Source: Cyanodermella asteris (Eukaryota > Ascomycota > Lecanoromycetes > Ostropales > Stictidaceae). Taken from it: a DNA stretch of 64,000 nucleotides. The notes beneath the pieces were generated by a model. That model was not told the DNA's origin. It did not search any database and worked only from the letters and a program-made list of their open reading frames with translations. The translations under genes were made by a program, and so were the position numbers. Location: assembly GCA_900618795.1 (NCBI GenBank), contig UYJD01000003.1, positions 590,585-654,584 on the forward strand, read 5' to 3'. Positions 9,991-21,406 of the stretch are shown piece by piece; positions within the stretch are counted from its first letter, which is position 1, and each line of letters begins with the position of its first letter.

Positions 9991-11100
9991 TCAACTTCCG
10001 GGCCTGAACAGGTGGAGCTCAATGTCCTTGGGCTGCAGGCCATATGCCTCTTCTATCGGATTGCACGGAATGCAAAATATATGCTTGCGAATATGCACAA
10101 AGCCAGCAGCACTCATGTCGTGAAAGAACTTGACCTCGTCTTCGTGGCGGCGTTTGAGAGCCACTGCGATGAGTGTGTTTGAAGAATTTGCCACCGCTTT
10201 CAGAGCTTCAACCAGGGCCTCGACTGCATCGACGTTGTAAGTACAATCAGATACCAGGATGAGTTCCCGGTTTTGTACTTTCTGCCTGCCTTTCGAGCGG
10301 TCCTGGCTGCTTACCCAGTCAAGGGTATAATAGTCTCGCCTCTTCTCGCCTGCGAGCTGCACGTTTCGCGCAATCAACTCTTGGGCGTCAGCGATATCCG
10401 TCAACTCGACCTCGTACTTGTCAAATAACTTCGTGAGAACAAGTCCTGAGATGCCGCAACCAGCTCCGAGTTCGAGAGCCTTACCCTGGCCGTCTCGGAG
10501 CAGAAGCTCAGCCAGCTCGTGGACAGTTCCATCTTTTGTGCGAGCCATATGGCACAAGTGAGCACACAGCACAAGCCCAGCATCCCAGAAGTGCGCTGCG
10601 ATGCTGCTTCCAGTGCCCTCCCAAGCAACTAGCCCCCCTGGCAAAGCCCTCAGTGCGAATGGCTCTGCTTTAGCGCCGGCATGAATTTCAAGTGGTGAGC
10701 TAGTTGTGCTGTAGATGCGCTTCAAGTCATCACAATGTTTCACGGCGAGGTCATTGTCCGACCCTGCGCCGAGATCTAGACGCACTGAGATGTGGCTGCT
10801 CGGTGGCCTCAGGGACAAGGTAGAGACGGGAATTTTGACATTTTGCATCCAGCTCTGGCCGTTCCACTGAATCTTATAATCTTTTGAAAGTTCTTGTTCC
10901 GGGGATCGAGTTATTGTGACCCAAATGTCGACTGGCCCAGGGTATAGACTCTCGCCGAGGTCATTGCGGATCTCGAACGAGAAGCAGAGGTCAAGGTCCG
11001 ATATGGAAGTTGGTGCAGTCTTTTTGCCTTTGGATGATGACGAGCTCGAGGCCCGCGCGACGATTTCGGGAACCTTACCGAAGCGGATGTACCAGGGCAT
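9991..11100 (-). CDS. METTL21-like seven-beta-strand methyltransferase
   Basis: A single-exon gene of 369 residues starting at the ATG near 11100. The C-terminal two thirds holds an AdoMet-dependent methyltransferase domain: motif I is ALELGAGCGISGL, followed by an acidic strand end (ELTDIADA) and the DxxY-type motif SDCTYN typical of family-16 protein lysine methyltransferases (METTL21, Efm/Rkm type). The N-terminal roughly 150 residues are not recognised and contain a Ser-rich run. The target is unknown; related yeast enzymes modify translation factors or chaperones. It converges on pyruvate kinase with about 250 bp between stop codons, and its upstream side faces the ornithine decarboxylase leader. 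Confidence 0.85.
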   Translation of the reverse strand: MPWYIRFGKVPEIVARASSSSSSKGKKTAPTSISDLDLCFSFEIRNDLGESLYPGPVDIWVTITRSPEQELSKDYKIQWNGQSWMQNVKIPVSTLSLRPPSSHISVRLDLGAGSDNDLAVKHCDDLKRIYSTTSSPLEIHAGAKAEPFALRALPGGLVAWEGTGSSIAAHFWDAGLVLCAHLCHMARTKDGTVHELAELLLRDGQGKALELGAGCGISGLVLTKLFDKYEVELTDIADAQELIARNVQLAGEKRRDYYTLDWVSSQDRSKGRQKVQNRELILVSDCTYNVDAVEALVEALKAVANSSNTLIAVALKRRHEDEVKFFHDMSAAGFVHIRKHIFCIPCNPIEEAYGLQPKDIELHLFRPGS

Positions 11101-11941
11101 GGTGAGACAGGGAGGTCAAGGGCGTGCGACCGATGTCTGAAAAGTGAACGCCGTCTCAACGGGGAGAGCAATGATCGTCAGGGACTGGACGGGCGGCTCC
11201 TTGGGCGGGGTTTAGGGGCGGGGAGAAGATATTGTGGCAATATAGGGGAATAAATTATTCAGCTTGTGATGGAAACATTCCTTCGTCATGCATCTGAGCA
11301 TGGCCGGAAGGCTGCAACTGGCAGACTTTGCTTGTCTGCGATCCTGAGGATGTCAATAAATTTCTACTTCGCTTTGAAGATGTTTTCCGCCAACAAGAAG
11401 GACAAAGCTCAAGCCAACTTGCCATGTCCGAAGATAGCAATTCACAGCTTGACAGGTTCGTGCAGCGACGCTCAGGCTGACGGCAAGCCTCAATGGTGAC
11501 CTGGCGAGCGCCACAACGCCACATCAAACGATCGAGATGCTGAAGGAGGACTAACGGTGGGAGCTCAAAGCATGTAGCAGTGTGCGTAGCGAACACAACA
11601 AATGACAGAGCCGGGCGGCCGCAGCTGAGAAGACGACTTCGCCGTTGAGTCACGGAAGCTAAACAGGCTGAGTGTGCATAGACATCCCTGAAAGGGCAGC
11701 AGCGCCGGCAGGGCGTGAGGCTTCTGTTCAGACGAGGGTGTGGTGGCGCTCCGGGGCGAAGCTGGAAGCTTGTCAAAAGGCACATGCGAATTCCGATGCA
11801 AGAAGAGAGGGAGAAAGCAGAGAGCGCAGCATCCTCGCGTGCTTGTGCTTGACTTCCCAGCGAAACTGGGCACGGACCCCGCCGGGGCTTTCACTTCTCA
11901 GGAACAGAAACAACGTCGGAGTCGCTCGGTCGCGGCAGAAA
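11101..11941. other. Intergenic, no supported gene
   Basis: This stretch separates the methyltransferase start from the ornithine decarboxylase leader. Several frames stay open for 60-170 codons on both strands, but they overlap each other and show no recognisable motif. It most likely holds two divergent promoters. Confidence 0.4.
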
Positions 11942-11963
11942 ACAGCACAGCACAGCACAGCAC
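11942..11963. repeat. CAGCA pentanucleotide microsatellite
   Basis: Four consecutive copies of an ACAGC/CAGCA unit lie in the upstream region of the ornithine decarboxylase gene, followed by short CA-rich sequence. Confidence 0.75.
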
Positions 11964-12091
11964 ATTACCTACTCGCACACACACGCACGCTCATATTTCT
12001 TCCCATCCCTTCTCCTCCTGCACACCAGCTTCGACTCCGCCTACCATCTCGCTGACTCTCACCGGCAACTGTCGCCAGTCTCACCATATAA

Positions 12092-12199
12092 GTGAGCAAT
12101 TGTCCCCCTGCCTCTGTTCCTCTTGCGACGGCTACCTGATCCCAAACTTTGCCCTTCCGCGGCTGTTGAAAAATCGCTCACTGACACCTCTTCCCTCAG
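12092..12199 (+). promoter_or_regulatory. Candidate 5'-UTR intron of ornithine decarboxylase
   Basis: A GTGAGC donor and a pyrimidine-rich CCCTCAG acceptor with an upstream CACTGAC branch-like sequence bound 108 nt inside the pyrimidine-rich leader of the ornithine decarboxylase gene. Long leaders are known for fungal ornithine decarboxylase mRNAs. Whether this intron is used is inferred from the splice signals alone. Confidence 0.4.
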
Positions 12200-12211
12200 G
12201 TTTCCACTCGA

Positions 12212-12238
12212 ATGAGCCAACACCGCCTTTTGGCATAG
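12212..12238 (+). promoter_or_regulatory. Short upstream ORF in ornithine decarboxylase leader
   Basis: An eight-codon frame (ATG to TAG, peptide MSQHRLLA) lies 13 bases after the putative leader intron and about 370 bases before the main start codon. A short uORF here could damp translation of the downstream enzyme. Its use is unproven. Confidence 0.35.
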
Positions 12239-12606
12239 AATCGCATTTCTCTCGTCACCACGGCTTCGACGGCCTCGCAGCGCTTCTCTCTTCAAGATCC
12301 CGCCACACGAGCGCACCCGCACATCCTCAACGACCTCCCTCCTCCGTCTGCTGAAGTCCGCTTCTGAAGGCAACGCGCGCATTCCGGCCGGCCTTGAACT
12401 AGACTGCCCTCCTCTCTCGCCACCCATTCAGCTGCCGCATAGGACGTCTCTTTGGCTTCTTCCTCTCTGCGGGGAAGAGGAAGAGTCGCCTTTGACGCGG
12501 GCCCCGGCTCAGAACAACATCTTCAAGCCTCCGTAAAACGAGCTCTTGCCACCAACTTTCAACTCTACTATACCACCTGTTCGATCTACCCACGATCAAC
12601 AAGGGA

Positions 12607-13978
12607 ATGGCACCTTCGGCTATCACCATTGTGGAACAGCAAATCGATATTATTCTTCTGAATCGTCAGAACGATAGTCGCCGCAAGTCCGTCATTCGTG
12701 ATGGCGATGATCATGGCCAAGATGTTAAGAGCAAGGCACTAGTCAAGGCCGCCCTTGAGGGGCGCGTCAAGGACCTCGACACCAACTTTTGCGAGCCGGG
12801 AGAGGAGGACGCCTTTTATGTTGCCGACCTAGGCAAGGTCTACCGCCAGCACATGCGCTGGAAGCAGAGCCTGCCACGAGTCAAGCCTCATTATGGTGAG
12901 TGAAAATCCTCCTCTTCTTGGAAGTCCATAACTGACGACTCCTGCAGCGGTGAAGTGCAACCCCGACCCCACGGTTCTGCGCCTGCTCGCAGCCATGGGC
13001 ACTGGTTTCGACTGCGCCAGCAAGGCCGAGATTGATCAGGTGTTGAGGTTGGGCGTTGACCCGTCTCGCATCATCTACGCTCAGCCATGCAAGACCCGCA
13101 GCTACATTCGCCACGCTTCCAGCAAGAATGTCGCCCAGATGACCTTTGACAACACTGATGAGCTGCACAAGATTGCTGCTCTGTACCCTGATGCTGAGTT
13201 GTACCTCCGTATTGCTACGGATGATAGCTCGTCGCTTTGTCGTCTCAGCACCAAGTTCGGAGCACCAGTGGATAATGTGCCAGAGCTGCTCACCGTTGCG
13301 CACGAGCTCGGTCTGAACGTGGTTGGCGTTTCCTTCCACGTCGGATCCGGTGCATCTGACCCAGATGCCATTGTTACTGCAGTCCGCGATGCACGCATCG
13401 TATTTGATGCTGGGGAAGCTCTCGGCTTCAAGATGCACACCCTGGACGTCGGTGGGGGCTTTACTTCCGAGCTCTTTGAAATCTTCGCCAAGGCGCTGAG
13501 CTCTGCCCTGGAATTGTACTTCCCCTCCCCAGACGTGCGCATCATCGCCGAGCCTGGTCGCTACTATGTTGCGGAGGCCTACACTCTGGCCGCCAATGTC
13601 ATTGCTCGTCGCGAGGTTCGTGATTCCGAGACTGGTCTTGCGGGTGCCATGATTTACCTCAACGACGGCGTCTACGGCAACTTCAGCAGCATCATCTTCG
13701 ATCACCAGAACCCTGTACCTCAGCTGCTTACCGTTCAGAAGGAGGAGGACATTGTTCCGAAGGAATACAGTATTTGGGGTCCGACCTGTGACGGCATTGA
13801 TCGCATCACTGCTGGCACTGTCACTTTCGACCGTGAGATCAGCATTGGCGACTGGATGTTCTTTGAGGACATGGGCGCATACACCAAGTGCAGCGCTACC
13901 CGCTTCAACGGTTTCAGAGATGACCACGAGGTTGTCTACGTCTTCAGCGAGCCGGGAGCTGCGGCTCTGCTTGCTTGA
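12607..13978 (+). CDS. spe1: Ornithine decarboxylase
   Basis: Two exons (12607-12895, 12948-13978) give 439 residues. The enzyme decarboxylates ornithine to putrescine, the committed step of polyamine synthesis, as a cytosolic PLP-dependent homodimer. Visible features are the PLP lysine in YAVKCN (K99), FHVGSG, the glycine loop DVGGGFTSE, the phosphate-binding EPGRYYV, and the active-site cysteine in WGPTCDG (C377), contributed across the dimer. Length and architecture match group IV decarboxylases. The 52-nt phase-1 intron splits the YAVKCN motif. The start ATG follows a pyrimidine-rich leader of several hundred bases with a possible intron and a short uORF, which fits the post-transcriptional control known for this enzyme. 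The antisense strand is open over the whole gene but that frame is a shadow. Confidence 0.97.
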
Positions 13979-14656
13979 GTCCGAAGTTTGAAAATCCGAC
14001 GGAACATAAGGGAGGTTAAGATGTTTCCAAATCAAAAGTGGATAGAACGGTAGATGAAAAGTTTCCTTTTGCAACAGTCTCGATAGAAGTAGAGATGGCA
14101 GTTTTCTGCATCTCGGCAATAATACAAAAACGCTTTCGACGTCAAGTTCGTTGTATCGAATGCATTCGTGAGTGCAAAGCGAGTTGGAAGCCCCCCGGCA
14201 GCAGCTATCCATCCCTCATCCCCTCAAACATCCTTTTCAACACCGCCAAAGAGCTGAAAATGTGACCCTGCGAAACGAAAGCCATCATGAAATCCGCACA
14301 TGCGCGCATCCGCTTTGAATACTAGCAACGTGCAGTATGCAGGGCGCCGCCATAGGGCAAATCGGAGAGGGACTTCAAGGTAAGAGAGAGAGTTTGTTTC
14401 ACGGTTGGACCATGTCTTGCATGAATACAAACGCATGCGCGTGCGCAAACCACAAGCATTCGCGCTTTGTCGTCATTGAAAGTTACGTTACCGATCAAAC
14501 AGGAGAGACAAGACGGCGCAACTTATCCACAAGACAACGACGAAGCCCCATCTATCACCCCGCTCGGCGTCCACCCAGCCCACGCCTTAACCCTCGTTCT
14601 TGTTCGCCGTCTTCTAACAATCACTGTCTAGGTACGCAAGGAATGGTGCAAAAGCA
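13979..14656. other. Intergenic, no gene seen
   Basis: This stretch holds the 3' UTR of ornithine decarboxylase and the upstream region of the next gene. Only short open frames without motifs are present. Confidence 0.45.
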
Positions 14657-16171
14657 ATGGCGTTTGAGAGCCAACTCGCTCCAATCGACCAGATCAGACG
14701 GAAGAACGGTCTCCAAGACACCGGAAATGATTCAAATGGACGTTCTCCGGGTATTATCAATACCGGCACAGCCAATATCACTGCAGGGGGCAGCGGTAGT
14801 AGGACAACCTCTTTCGTGCCACCACTTCCAGCTAGTGGCGACTATACACCAGGTCGAACGCCGCCCACGGGACCGCAAGCGCCGCCGCGCGAAGCCAACA
14901 GGCTTCTTCCAGCCAGTGGTGCCCACAGTCTTGGGGTCCAGCCACCAATGGCACCACCAACGATGCGTGAAGCGGGCTTTCGGAGCAGCGAAACAGAGAC
15001 GCGTCAGATCTTGACAGGATCACGGATCACGGCCAGCTCATGGTTGACGAAGTACCGTCAGACCGTCGTTCCGATGGCAGCAAACAATGACTCTGTCGAT
15101 GGACATAAAGGCGCCGTCGCGCACGGGCGACGGGAGATGGACTATCAAGGGCAGTTACAGACTGCGGACACATTTGAAATCATGCCATACAAGAAAGGAA
15201 AGAAGAAGGACAAGAAGAAAGCTGGAGCGTCGGGGCCAAGTCCGTTGGCACCACCAGCGCCAGCTCCAGTGCCGCCGCCGACGTCGACATCTTCAAGCAA
15301 CAAGGCCGATAACTCGCTGAGACACGAGCATCAAGCTGACTCTGCGAATCTTCAGATTCTTAAATCCACAGAATCGGCAAACGGTCAGACTCAACCCGCG
15401 TCCAGCCCGTCACGGCCAAGCACCCCACCACACGTCCCACCACACGGATCAAATGAGCCGGTCAATTATGACGGACTGTATCCGCCTTGCCTGGCTCACC
15501 CTATCCCGCCGCTCCGCCCCGAATTGGAGGTCCTGCTCGAGCTACCGAGCACGCATGCCGAACTACCCCTGCCCCGGAGCCGAGCAGAAAGACGTGCGTA
15601 CCTGAAACTCGTAGTGCGAAGAGACCGCGACCTGCCCGCAGCTTTTGCCGAGGCGGAAAAGCTGAGTCCGGAGGATGGCGACAAGGAGAGGAAATGGGCC
15701 GTCGCCGAAGTCGTCAAGCGGAGAGAGACATACCTGTACATGGTCCGAACTCGCGATATCCGGGAGCACCTCGGAAATGAGGCTAGAGCCCTGCACGAGT
15801 ATGTTATCGCGAATGCCGAGACCGATCAGGCGGACTATAAGCCGGTCAGTCTGTACAGTTCCCGCAATCGGCACGGACAACCGCTCACCGGTGAGGAATT
15901 ACAGGCGAAGTTACGTGACAAAAAGGCTGCGTACGAATTTAGTCGATACATGCGTTTGGGCCACGAACAGCACGCCCGAGCACATTCGATGGAGAGGCTT
16001 CGGGCCCGGATTAATCTGACTCATAGCGATGATATTGAGGGCTTTGTCAATGTCAGGGGTTGTGATGCAAGCAGGGAAGAGGGCGACGTAGTTGCAGACC
16101 AGACTGGCACGCAAGATGGTCTGGACGAGGGATGGCTTGAGGTTGATGTCAGCAAACTGTCGTCGTGCTGA
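14657..16171 (+). CDS. Uncharacterised disordered protein with basic helical C-terminus
   Basis: A single-exon frame of 504 residues. I do not recognise the family. The first 280 residues look disordered: Gly/Ser/Pro-rich, with a lysine cluster (KKGKKKDKKK, about residue 180) that could be a nuclear or nucleolar signal, followed by Pro/Ala/Ser runs. From about residue 300 the sequence becomes charged and helical, with ELPLPRSRAERRAYLK and a long Arg/Glu/Ala-rich stretch containing EELQAKLRDKKAAYEF; this is the only part likely to be folded. No TM segment or signal peptide is visible. The long uninterrupted frame supports a real gene. Function is unknown. Confidence 0.65.
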   Translation: MAFESQLAPIDQIRRKNGLQDTGNDSNGRSPGIINTGTANITAGGSGSRTTSFVPPLPASGDYTPGRTPPTGPQAPPREANRLLPASGAHSLGVQPPMAPPTMREAGFRSSETETRQILTGSRITASSWLTKYRQTVVPMAANNDSVDGHKGAVAHGRREMDYQGQLQTADTFEIMPYKKGKKKDKKKAGASGPSPLAPPAPAPVPPPTSTSSSNKADNSLRHEHQADSANLQILKSTESANGQTQPASSPSRPSTPPHVPPHGSNEPVNYDGLYPPCLAHPIPPLRPELEVLLELPSTHAELPLPRSRAERRAYLKLVVRRDRDLPAAFAEAEKLSPEDGDKERKWAVAEVVKRRETYLYMVRTRDIREHLGNEARALHEYVIANAETDQADYKPVSLYSSRNRHGQPLTGEELQAKLRDKKAAYEFSRYMRLGHEQHARAHSMERLRARINLTHSDDIEGFVNVRGCDASREEGDVVADQTGTQDGLDEGWLEVDVSKLSSC

Positions 16172-16445
16172 TGGTGGCATGACTCGTGGCCAGGCGTTGC
16201 TGAGCTGTGAGCTGCCATGTCTGGAGAAAAGTGGTATGCATGGGTGGATTGAAATAGAGATGTGAAAGATTATGGAGGGGAGGATCTGGGAGATGGTGGG
16301 AGGTCACGGTTCGTTGGGCCTGCCATTTATTTCAGAACGGCTCCCAAGAGCTCCTGAGAAATACAGGCTCTGATATCCTGAGCACTGAGGTATCATGTAT
16401 TCGTGAAACGCCATCGCGCTGACTAGATAGCCATCTTGTTAGACT

Positions 16446-17069
16446 TCAAGAATGTCGATAGCGAAGCCAAATGAGGTTCAAATCAGTTCCTGGCACTGCA
16501 CACGTCCGCACCTTGTTTCCCTGCTCAGCGAACGCGTTTACATCCTGAAACGATTTTAATACATCTGCAGGATCGTTCGTGATGCCAATAGCGTAGAGAT
16601 CAGTCAATGGTCTGCCTATTGGTGCTACCAAAATCTTCTCCATATCCGCCTTGAGTTCGCCGATGAAATGGTCGCCGGTCTCACCCATGGAGTGGATCTT
16701 CAGCTCGATGCCAATATCGGGAGCTGCAGCTGTAGCGGCTGGACTTTCGAGATGAATATCAAGCTTTTGTAGGGACTGTCCTCCTCCTCTGGCCTTGATC
16801 CCACGGAGGACATCTGTTCGTTCGCGCCGGAGAGTGTACTGTGCAGCATTGGCGAGGGCAGCGGGAGCTCCGGCAGGTATCGTTGGATCGAATTGGAGCG
16901 AGAGCTCGACCTGCAGCCAGACTTCCCAACCTCCATCTAGAGCGCGGACTCGCTGTACCCTGGCCCAGTTGGCTGGGGTCTGAAGCCAGTCTCTGACGAA
17001 GAGAACACCAAAAGCGGGTTGGAAATTGGCGTCATTTGGGTCACGAGGATCAGGGCGGAAGTTTGCCAT
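16446..17069 (-). CDS. Uncharacterised 207-residue protein
   Basis: A single-exon frame starting at the ATG at 17069 (MANFRPDPRDP); open sequence upstream of it has no ATG. No family is recognised. It appears soluble and compact, with no signal peptide or TM segment. An Ala-rich middle is followed by alternating charged and hydrophobic segments including the acidic-lysine stretch GIELKIHS and GELKADMEKI. It is divergent from the 796-residue orphan gene starting at 18261, about 1.2 kb away, so the two could be a functional pair, but nothing beyond layout supports this. Confidence 0.5.
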   Translation of the reverse strand: MANFRPDPRDPNDANFQPAFGVLFVRDWLQTPANWARVQRVRALDGGWEVWLQVELSLQFDPTIPAGAPAALANAAQYTLRRERTDVLRGIKARGGGQSLQKLDIHLESPAATAAAPDIGIELKIHSMGETGDHFIGELKADMEKILVAPIGRPLTDLYAIGITNDPADVLKSFQDVNAFAEQGNKVRTCAVPGTDLNLIWLRYRHS

Positions 17070-18260
17070 GTCGTAAAGATGTACAGATCTCAAGTAGTGG
17101 GAGCACGATCAGCCAGAAATCTGGTCAGGACTGGATTTCAAGAGCTTTCACAATACCAAGCTTGGTGATGCGCTGGTGTAGCTCCAGATCTGGTTGAAAG
17201 ACTAACCTATATACAGGTGTACTTATTCCTCCGGCCTTCGCTGCATCGGCCTTTGCTGATAGAAAACGACCCAACTTTGGTAATATGAATCAGCTGCGTC
17301 GGTGCAAGCCATCGCCTGGTGCAGCCCATTCAGGCTGAGACTGAACACTCACTATGGCCCCCAAAACGAGTGCCATTGGACCAGGTTCTCGCATATCAGC
17401 TGGTAGACTCATGACTCTACTACATCGCGGGTGGCTGCTAATCTTTCTCGCTATACACTGAGCAGATTCAACAGATGAACTGACCAGGACCGGCAGACGC
17501 AAGCACGAGTGCTCGGCGCCATCCGAACGTCCGAAGGTCTCATGGCAGCCACGTAGAAGGGTGGTCGTTCCTCGTTGAGAGTCGAAGAAGCATCAGGTGG
17601 AATCGTTTGTCAAATCTAGCCGTTCGTGTGACCAACTGTGTCTCAGCAAAGCATTTGAGTGGACAAATGTCAGCAACTTCTCTTCAGATACCACATTTCG
17701 CACACCATCGAGTCAGGGGCGCGCCGTCGAGTACGAAGCGGCTTAGATGCCCCTTGCAAGCAGAAGCTGACTTCAGCTCACACCATGTTGAGTCTGGGAT
17801 TTCGTGGCTGACTTAGTCGGTCACGTGGTGACATCGCGAGCGGCTCAACGACAGTACGGCAACTCTTGACTACTGCTGAACGCCTCCATTTCTCCAACAC
17901 GCAGCTGGAACGTCCATTTGTGGAAATGAAATGCTTCAACTTTTCGCCACTATGCTATGGCACCGATGACGGGCTATGTACGTTAACCCATTTTCAATCA
18001 TCGGACAATTGCGAGTGGCTTCATCTCCATGGAAGCTAGAGTCAGGTCGAGCAGCGGCCTGCTTCCAGTGCATGCACAGAATACCTTGAACGTTGTCCAG
18101 AGGAGAACGTATCATGAAGGCAATTTCCAAACCTCAGATATAAGGACCATGTATGTCCCACACATCTGGAGTGAAGCAACTCGCTAGAGCACTAGAGAAG
18201 ACAGTCAGCTTCCAACTCCGTCACTCCCCTCTTTTCTTCCTCTTCCTGTGGTAGACCAAC
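17070..18260. other. Divergent intergenic region between two orphan genes
   Basis: This 1.2 kb stretch shows no recognisable gene. A pyrimidine-rich segment at about 18215-18250 directly precedes the plus-strand ATG at 18261, which looks like a 5' UTR. Confidence 0.4.
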
Positions 18261-20752
18261 ATGTCTGGCAATCCCCCGGGGCCGACCCCGTCGAGTGACA
18301 CAGCCGAAGACGACGCACAGTTGAAGAAGCCTCCGGTTGTGCAGATCTATGAGCAACTCCGAGACACGTTCGGCAATGGAGCCACCGACATCTTTCAGAT
18401 GGAGTTCCCGGCTCGTCTCCTCGAAATGGGCAATTACGATTATGTCGACAGCGATAGTCTCAATGCGCAGCAGATCAAACCTCCAGCAGTCGCAGAGGCA
18501 GAGTTCAGGCTTGCCGATGACATGTTTGCCATTTCGAACATTGTTGGAGGTCCAAACGGCGGGAAGGTAAAGTCAAGCGACGTCTAAACGACTTTGACAT
18601 TTGCTAATAATTCCATAGCTTTCAGATGCGTATCGTGAAGTCCTGTTTCAATTATTGCCCTCGCACAATCAAGGAGCAAATGTCAACGACGACCAGATAC
18701 TCGCAGATCAGGTATAACCAATTTGTTGCACATGTCCGAGCGCACACTAATTCAGCGCAGGACAAAATTTGCGAATGGCTCATCGAAAAAGTCGACAATT
18801 TTGACCCGCCCGCAAGTGATCTTCTGAGCATGATCCCTAGTGATATGCCTCTTGCGGCGAAGCCACCAGCTCCATTTGAACCGCAGGTCCCTCCGCAGGT
18901 CAGAGCTCTACGTGATGTTTCGAAGAATTCGAGGATCCCTCGGGTCGACCTCTATCAAAAGCTGCTCGACATCTATGAGGCCGAGCGTTTTCGGTGGGTG
19001 CAATTCAAGATCGATGCGCGACCCAAAGACTTTTCGAAACAAGATCAAGTCGACGCCTACGATCGGTTGCTGTCGAGTTACGCCCCCGTCATTGATGCTA
19101 AGCTCGAGGCCCTGTGGACCGTCCTCCTCGTGAGAGGTCAATATCACCGTGTCCGTAAGTACGTCGGATACATCGACGTCGAATCTGCATCTGAGACCCT
19201 GCAACGAGCCAAGGAGAACCTGAGAGCCTCGGTCTCTCGATCGATCGACGACACCGAAGACATCTACCCTGTTGTCATGACGCCTTCGAACTGGGCACGC
19301 AACCTGAGCACTAACTTCAAGCCTGAAGATCTCTTGTCGAGCGAGACCATTGTGCGCCAACAGCTCCTGTTCGCAGAGAAAGAAAGAGCCTCCCTCATCC
19401 TGCAGAAGAACGCGCTCATCGCTGGACAGAAAGACATTGCGAAGGCCGAAAGCGATGTTCAGACTGCACGGGATGATTTGGCTCAAGCAAACTCTGACCT
19501 GGTCCACGGTTTCAGCGACACTGCCATCAATGCCATCCAACTTTTCTTCGAAGTGAAGACGAAGATGGCTGCTGACAAGGCTGCTGCGACACAGAACATT
19601 GGAGCAGCTGCCCTGGATGAGGTCAACAACTCCTTGAAGTCGCTATTCGAGCCCCCCTTGACTTTGGAGCAATTCAACAAGATTAAGAACATGCAGGCGC
19701 AATGCATCAAAAAGCAGGCTGCTCTACAGAAGGCAGGAGAAGCATACTCGAGAGCTCAGCTAGCGGCTTCCGCTGCTCGTGCTAGCGACAAGGCGACAGC
19801 ATTACAAACGATCGAGGAGCGCATCGGCAGTCTGACAATGGACATTGACTACTATAATAAGCAACTCAAAGGATCTGATAACGCTAGTGGTGCTGCCATC
19901 AAGAAACTCAAGGAAGACGGCACTGAGGACACAACCGCGACCCCTGCAGCTACCAACGGCCCTGACCCGTCCACAAAAATCGAATTGCCGCCCCAGGGTG
20001 ACAAAGCTTCGATCTGGCAGGAGATCGTCATCACGTACAAAAAGAACAATGTGAGTTCGAGCACCATGGCTACCTCCAAGGTATCGCACTCAGACTGGAG
20101 CGTCGGTCTGTTCTTTGGCAGCGCATCCGGTTCGTCAAACGATGCTGAATCTGAAAATGCTACCAAACACAAGGCAAGCAACACGGACATTAAGATCGGT
20201 ATGCGCGTGATGAAGGTCGGGATCAGCCGGCCCTGGTTCAATGGGAACCTTCTCAAGCAGAGTAACGAGTTCTACCACACGAACCAGGTACCCATCACCG
20301 CCGGAACGCCCTCGACGGTCAAGAACAGTCTTGCCAATGCTGATACGATGGCTCTCGACAAATCGAACGCGACTACCATGCCATCGTGGACAACTGGCTT
20401 CGTGGTGGCCAAGGACGTTCACATTCTGTTCACCTCGGAGGAGAGCTTCACAGCCGAGCATGTCAGCGACATACAGAAGAGTTCTCAAACTGGTGGTGGC
20501 TTCCTGTGCTTCTCGTGCGGCAAGAGCGAGAGCAGCTCAGATCACCGTACAGAGGCACAGGTGTCAGCGAAGGACAAGACGCTTTCTATCAAGATCCCTG
20601 CACCACAGATCCTGGGCTGGATCTCTGAGCTTTGCCCTGAGGACAAGTGTCAACAAAGATATGCGGCGTTGAAGCCGGACGAGATCAAGCTGCACCCTGA
20701 GGCCGCTGACGGGGGCGGCAGTGTCGTTAACAATGTCCCGCAAGACTTTTAG
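18261..20752 (+). CDS. Uncharacterised large helical/beta protein
   Basis: Three exons (18261-18566, 18619-18711, 18761-20752), all joined in phase 0, give 796 residues. Introns are 52 and 49 nt with good borders, and the second shifts the genomic frame. I do not recognise a named family. Residues about 250-460 are Ala/Lys/Glu/Gln-rich and predicted helical, possibly coiled coil (QKNALIAGQKDIAKAESD and onwards). The C-terminal 270 residues look like a beta-rich domain: a hydrophobic SVGLFFGSASG segment, MRVMKVGISRPWFNG, and a Cys-rich FLCFSCGKSES loop. No signal peptide or clear TM helix is seen. A long amphipathic helical region before a beta domain could suit membrane or pore-associated proteins, but this is a guess. 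Confidence 0.7.
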
Positions 20753-21406
20753 AAGAGTGGACGCGTAGCGGTCGTGTTCTGCGTTGCATCTGTTTCTTCT
20801 AGCTTTCGTTTCACGCTCTGTATAATCCTATCGAATGGCTCGAAAAACGATATTTGTATCCTCTTGCTCATCACATACGATCGTAAGTGACGTTCTCCGG
20901 CAGTCCTCGTGTGGTCGAGGCACTGAAGGCTAAATCCTGTAGCAACTTGCCGGGCTTCTCGCTAGGTAATGTGCTTGGTCGAACTCCCGGCTCTGTAATT
21001 ATTTAATGCATAGTTAATGAGCTGTCGAGGCAATCATGACATTTTGCGCTGGCGTCCGTGGTCAGCCACGACATATCGCTGATGAAAGTCTGAGTGCTAT
21101 TGACCTGCGGTATGTTCTTTCATTTGCATTGTGAATTTCTGGTAAGCGTGGAATATTCACAGCCTCCACCGAGCAATATTGCAGCGAAACGAGATAGCTG
21201 AGATAATTGATGTCCAACTGTAAAGCAAGTGAGCCTTACATGTATCTTGCAACCGAATGCTTTGACTCATGAATGATTGAATGATGGATTCTAGTAACTC
21301 GGTCCCTCACGCATGCGCCACACATCAGCCACGTTCACGGACGCCTTACAAAACAAAGGCAGCCACGGGTGGGCGAACTCAGAACCATAATTCGTGACTG
21401 CCTCGA
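20753..21406. other. Intergenic, no gene seen
   Basis: This AT-richer stretch between the 796-residue orphan and the CDK7-like kinase has no open frame worth reporting. It holds the 3' UTR of the former and the promoter of the latter. Confidence 0.5.

Noticed and set aside
12881-14212. 443-codon open frame antisense to ornithine decarboxylase
   Set aside because: It mirrors the coding frame of a clearly functional enzyme and has no domain or start support; strong codon bias in the sense gene leaves the antisense frame open.
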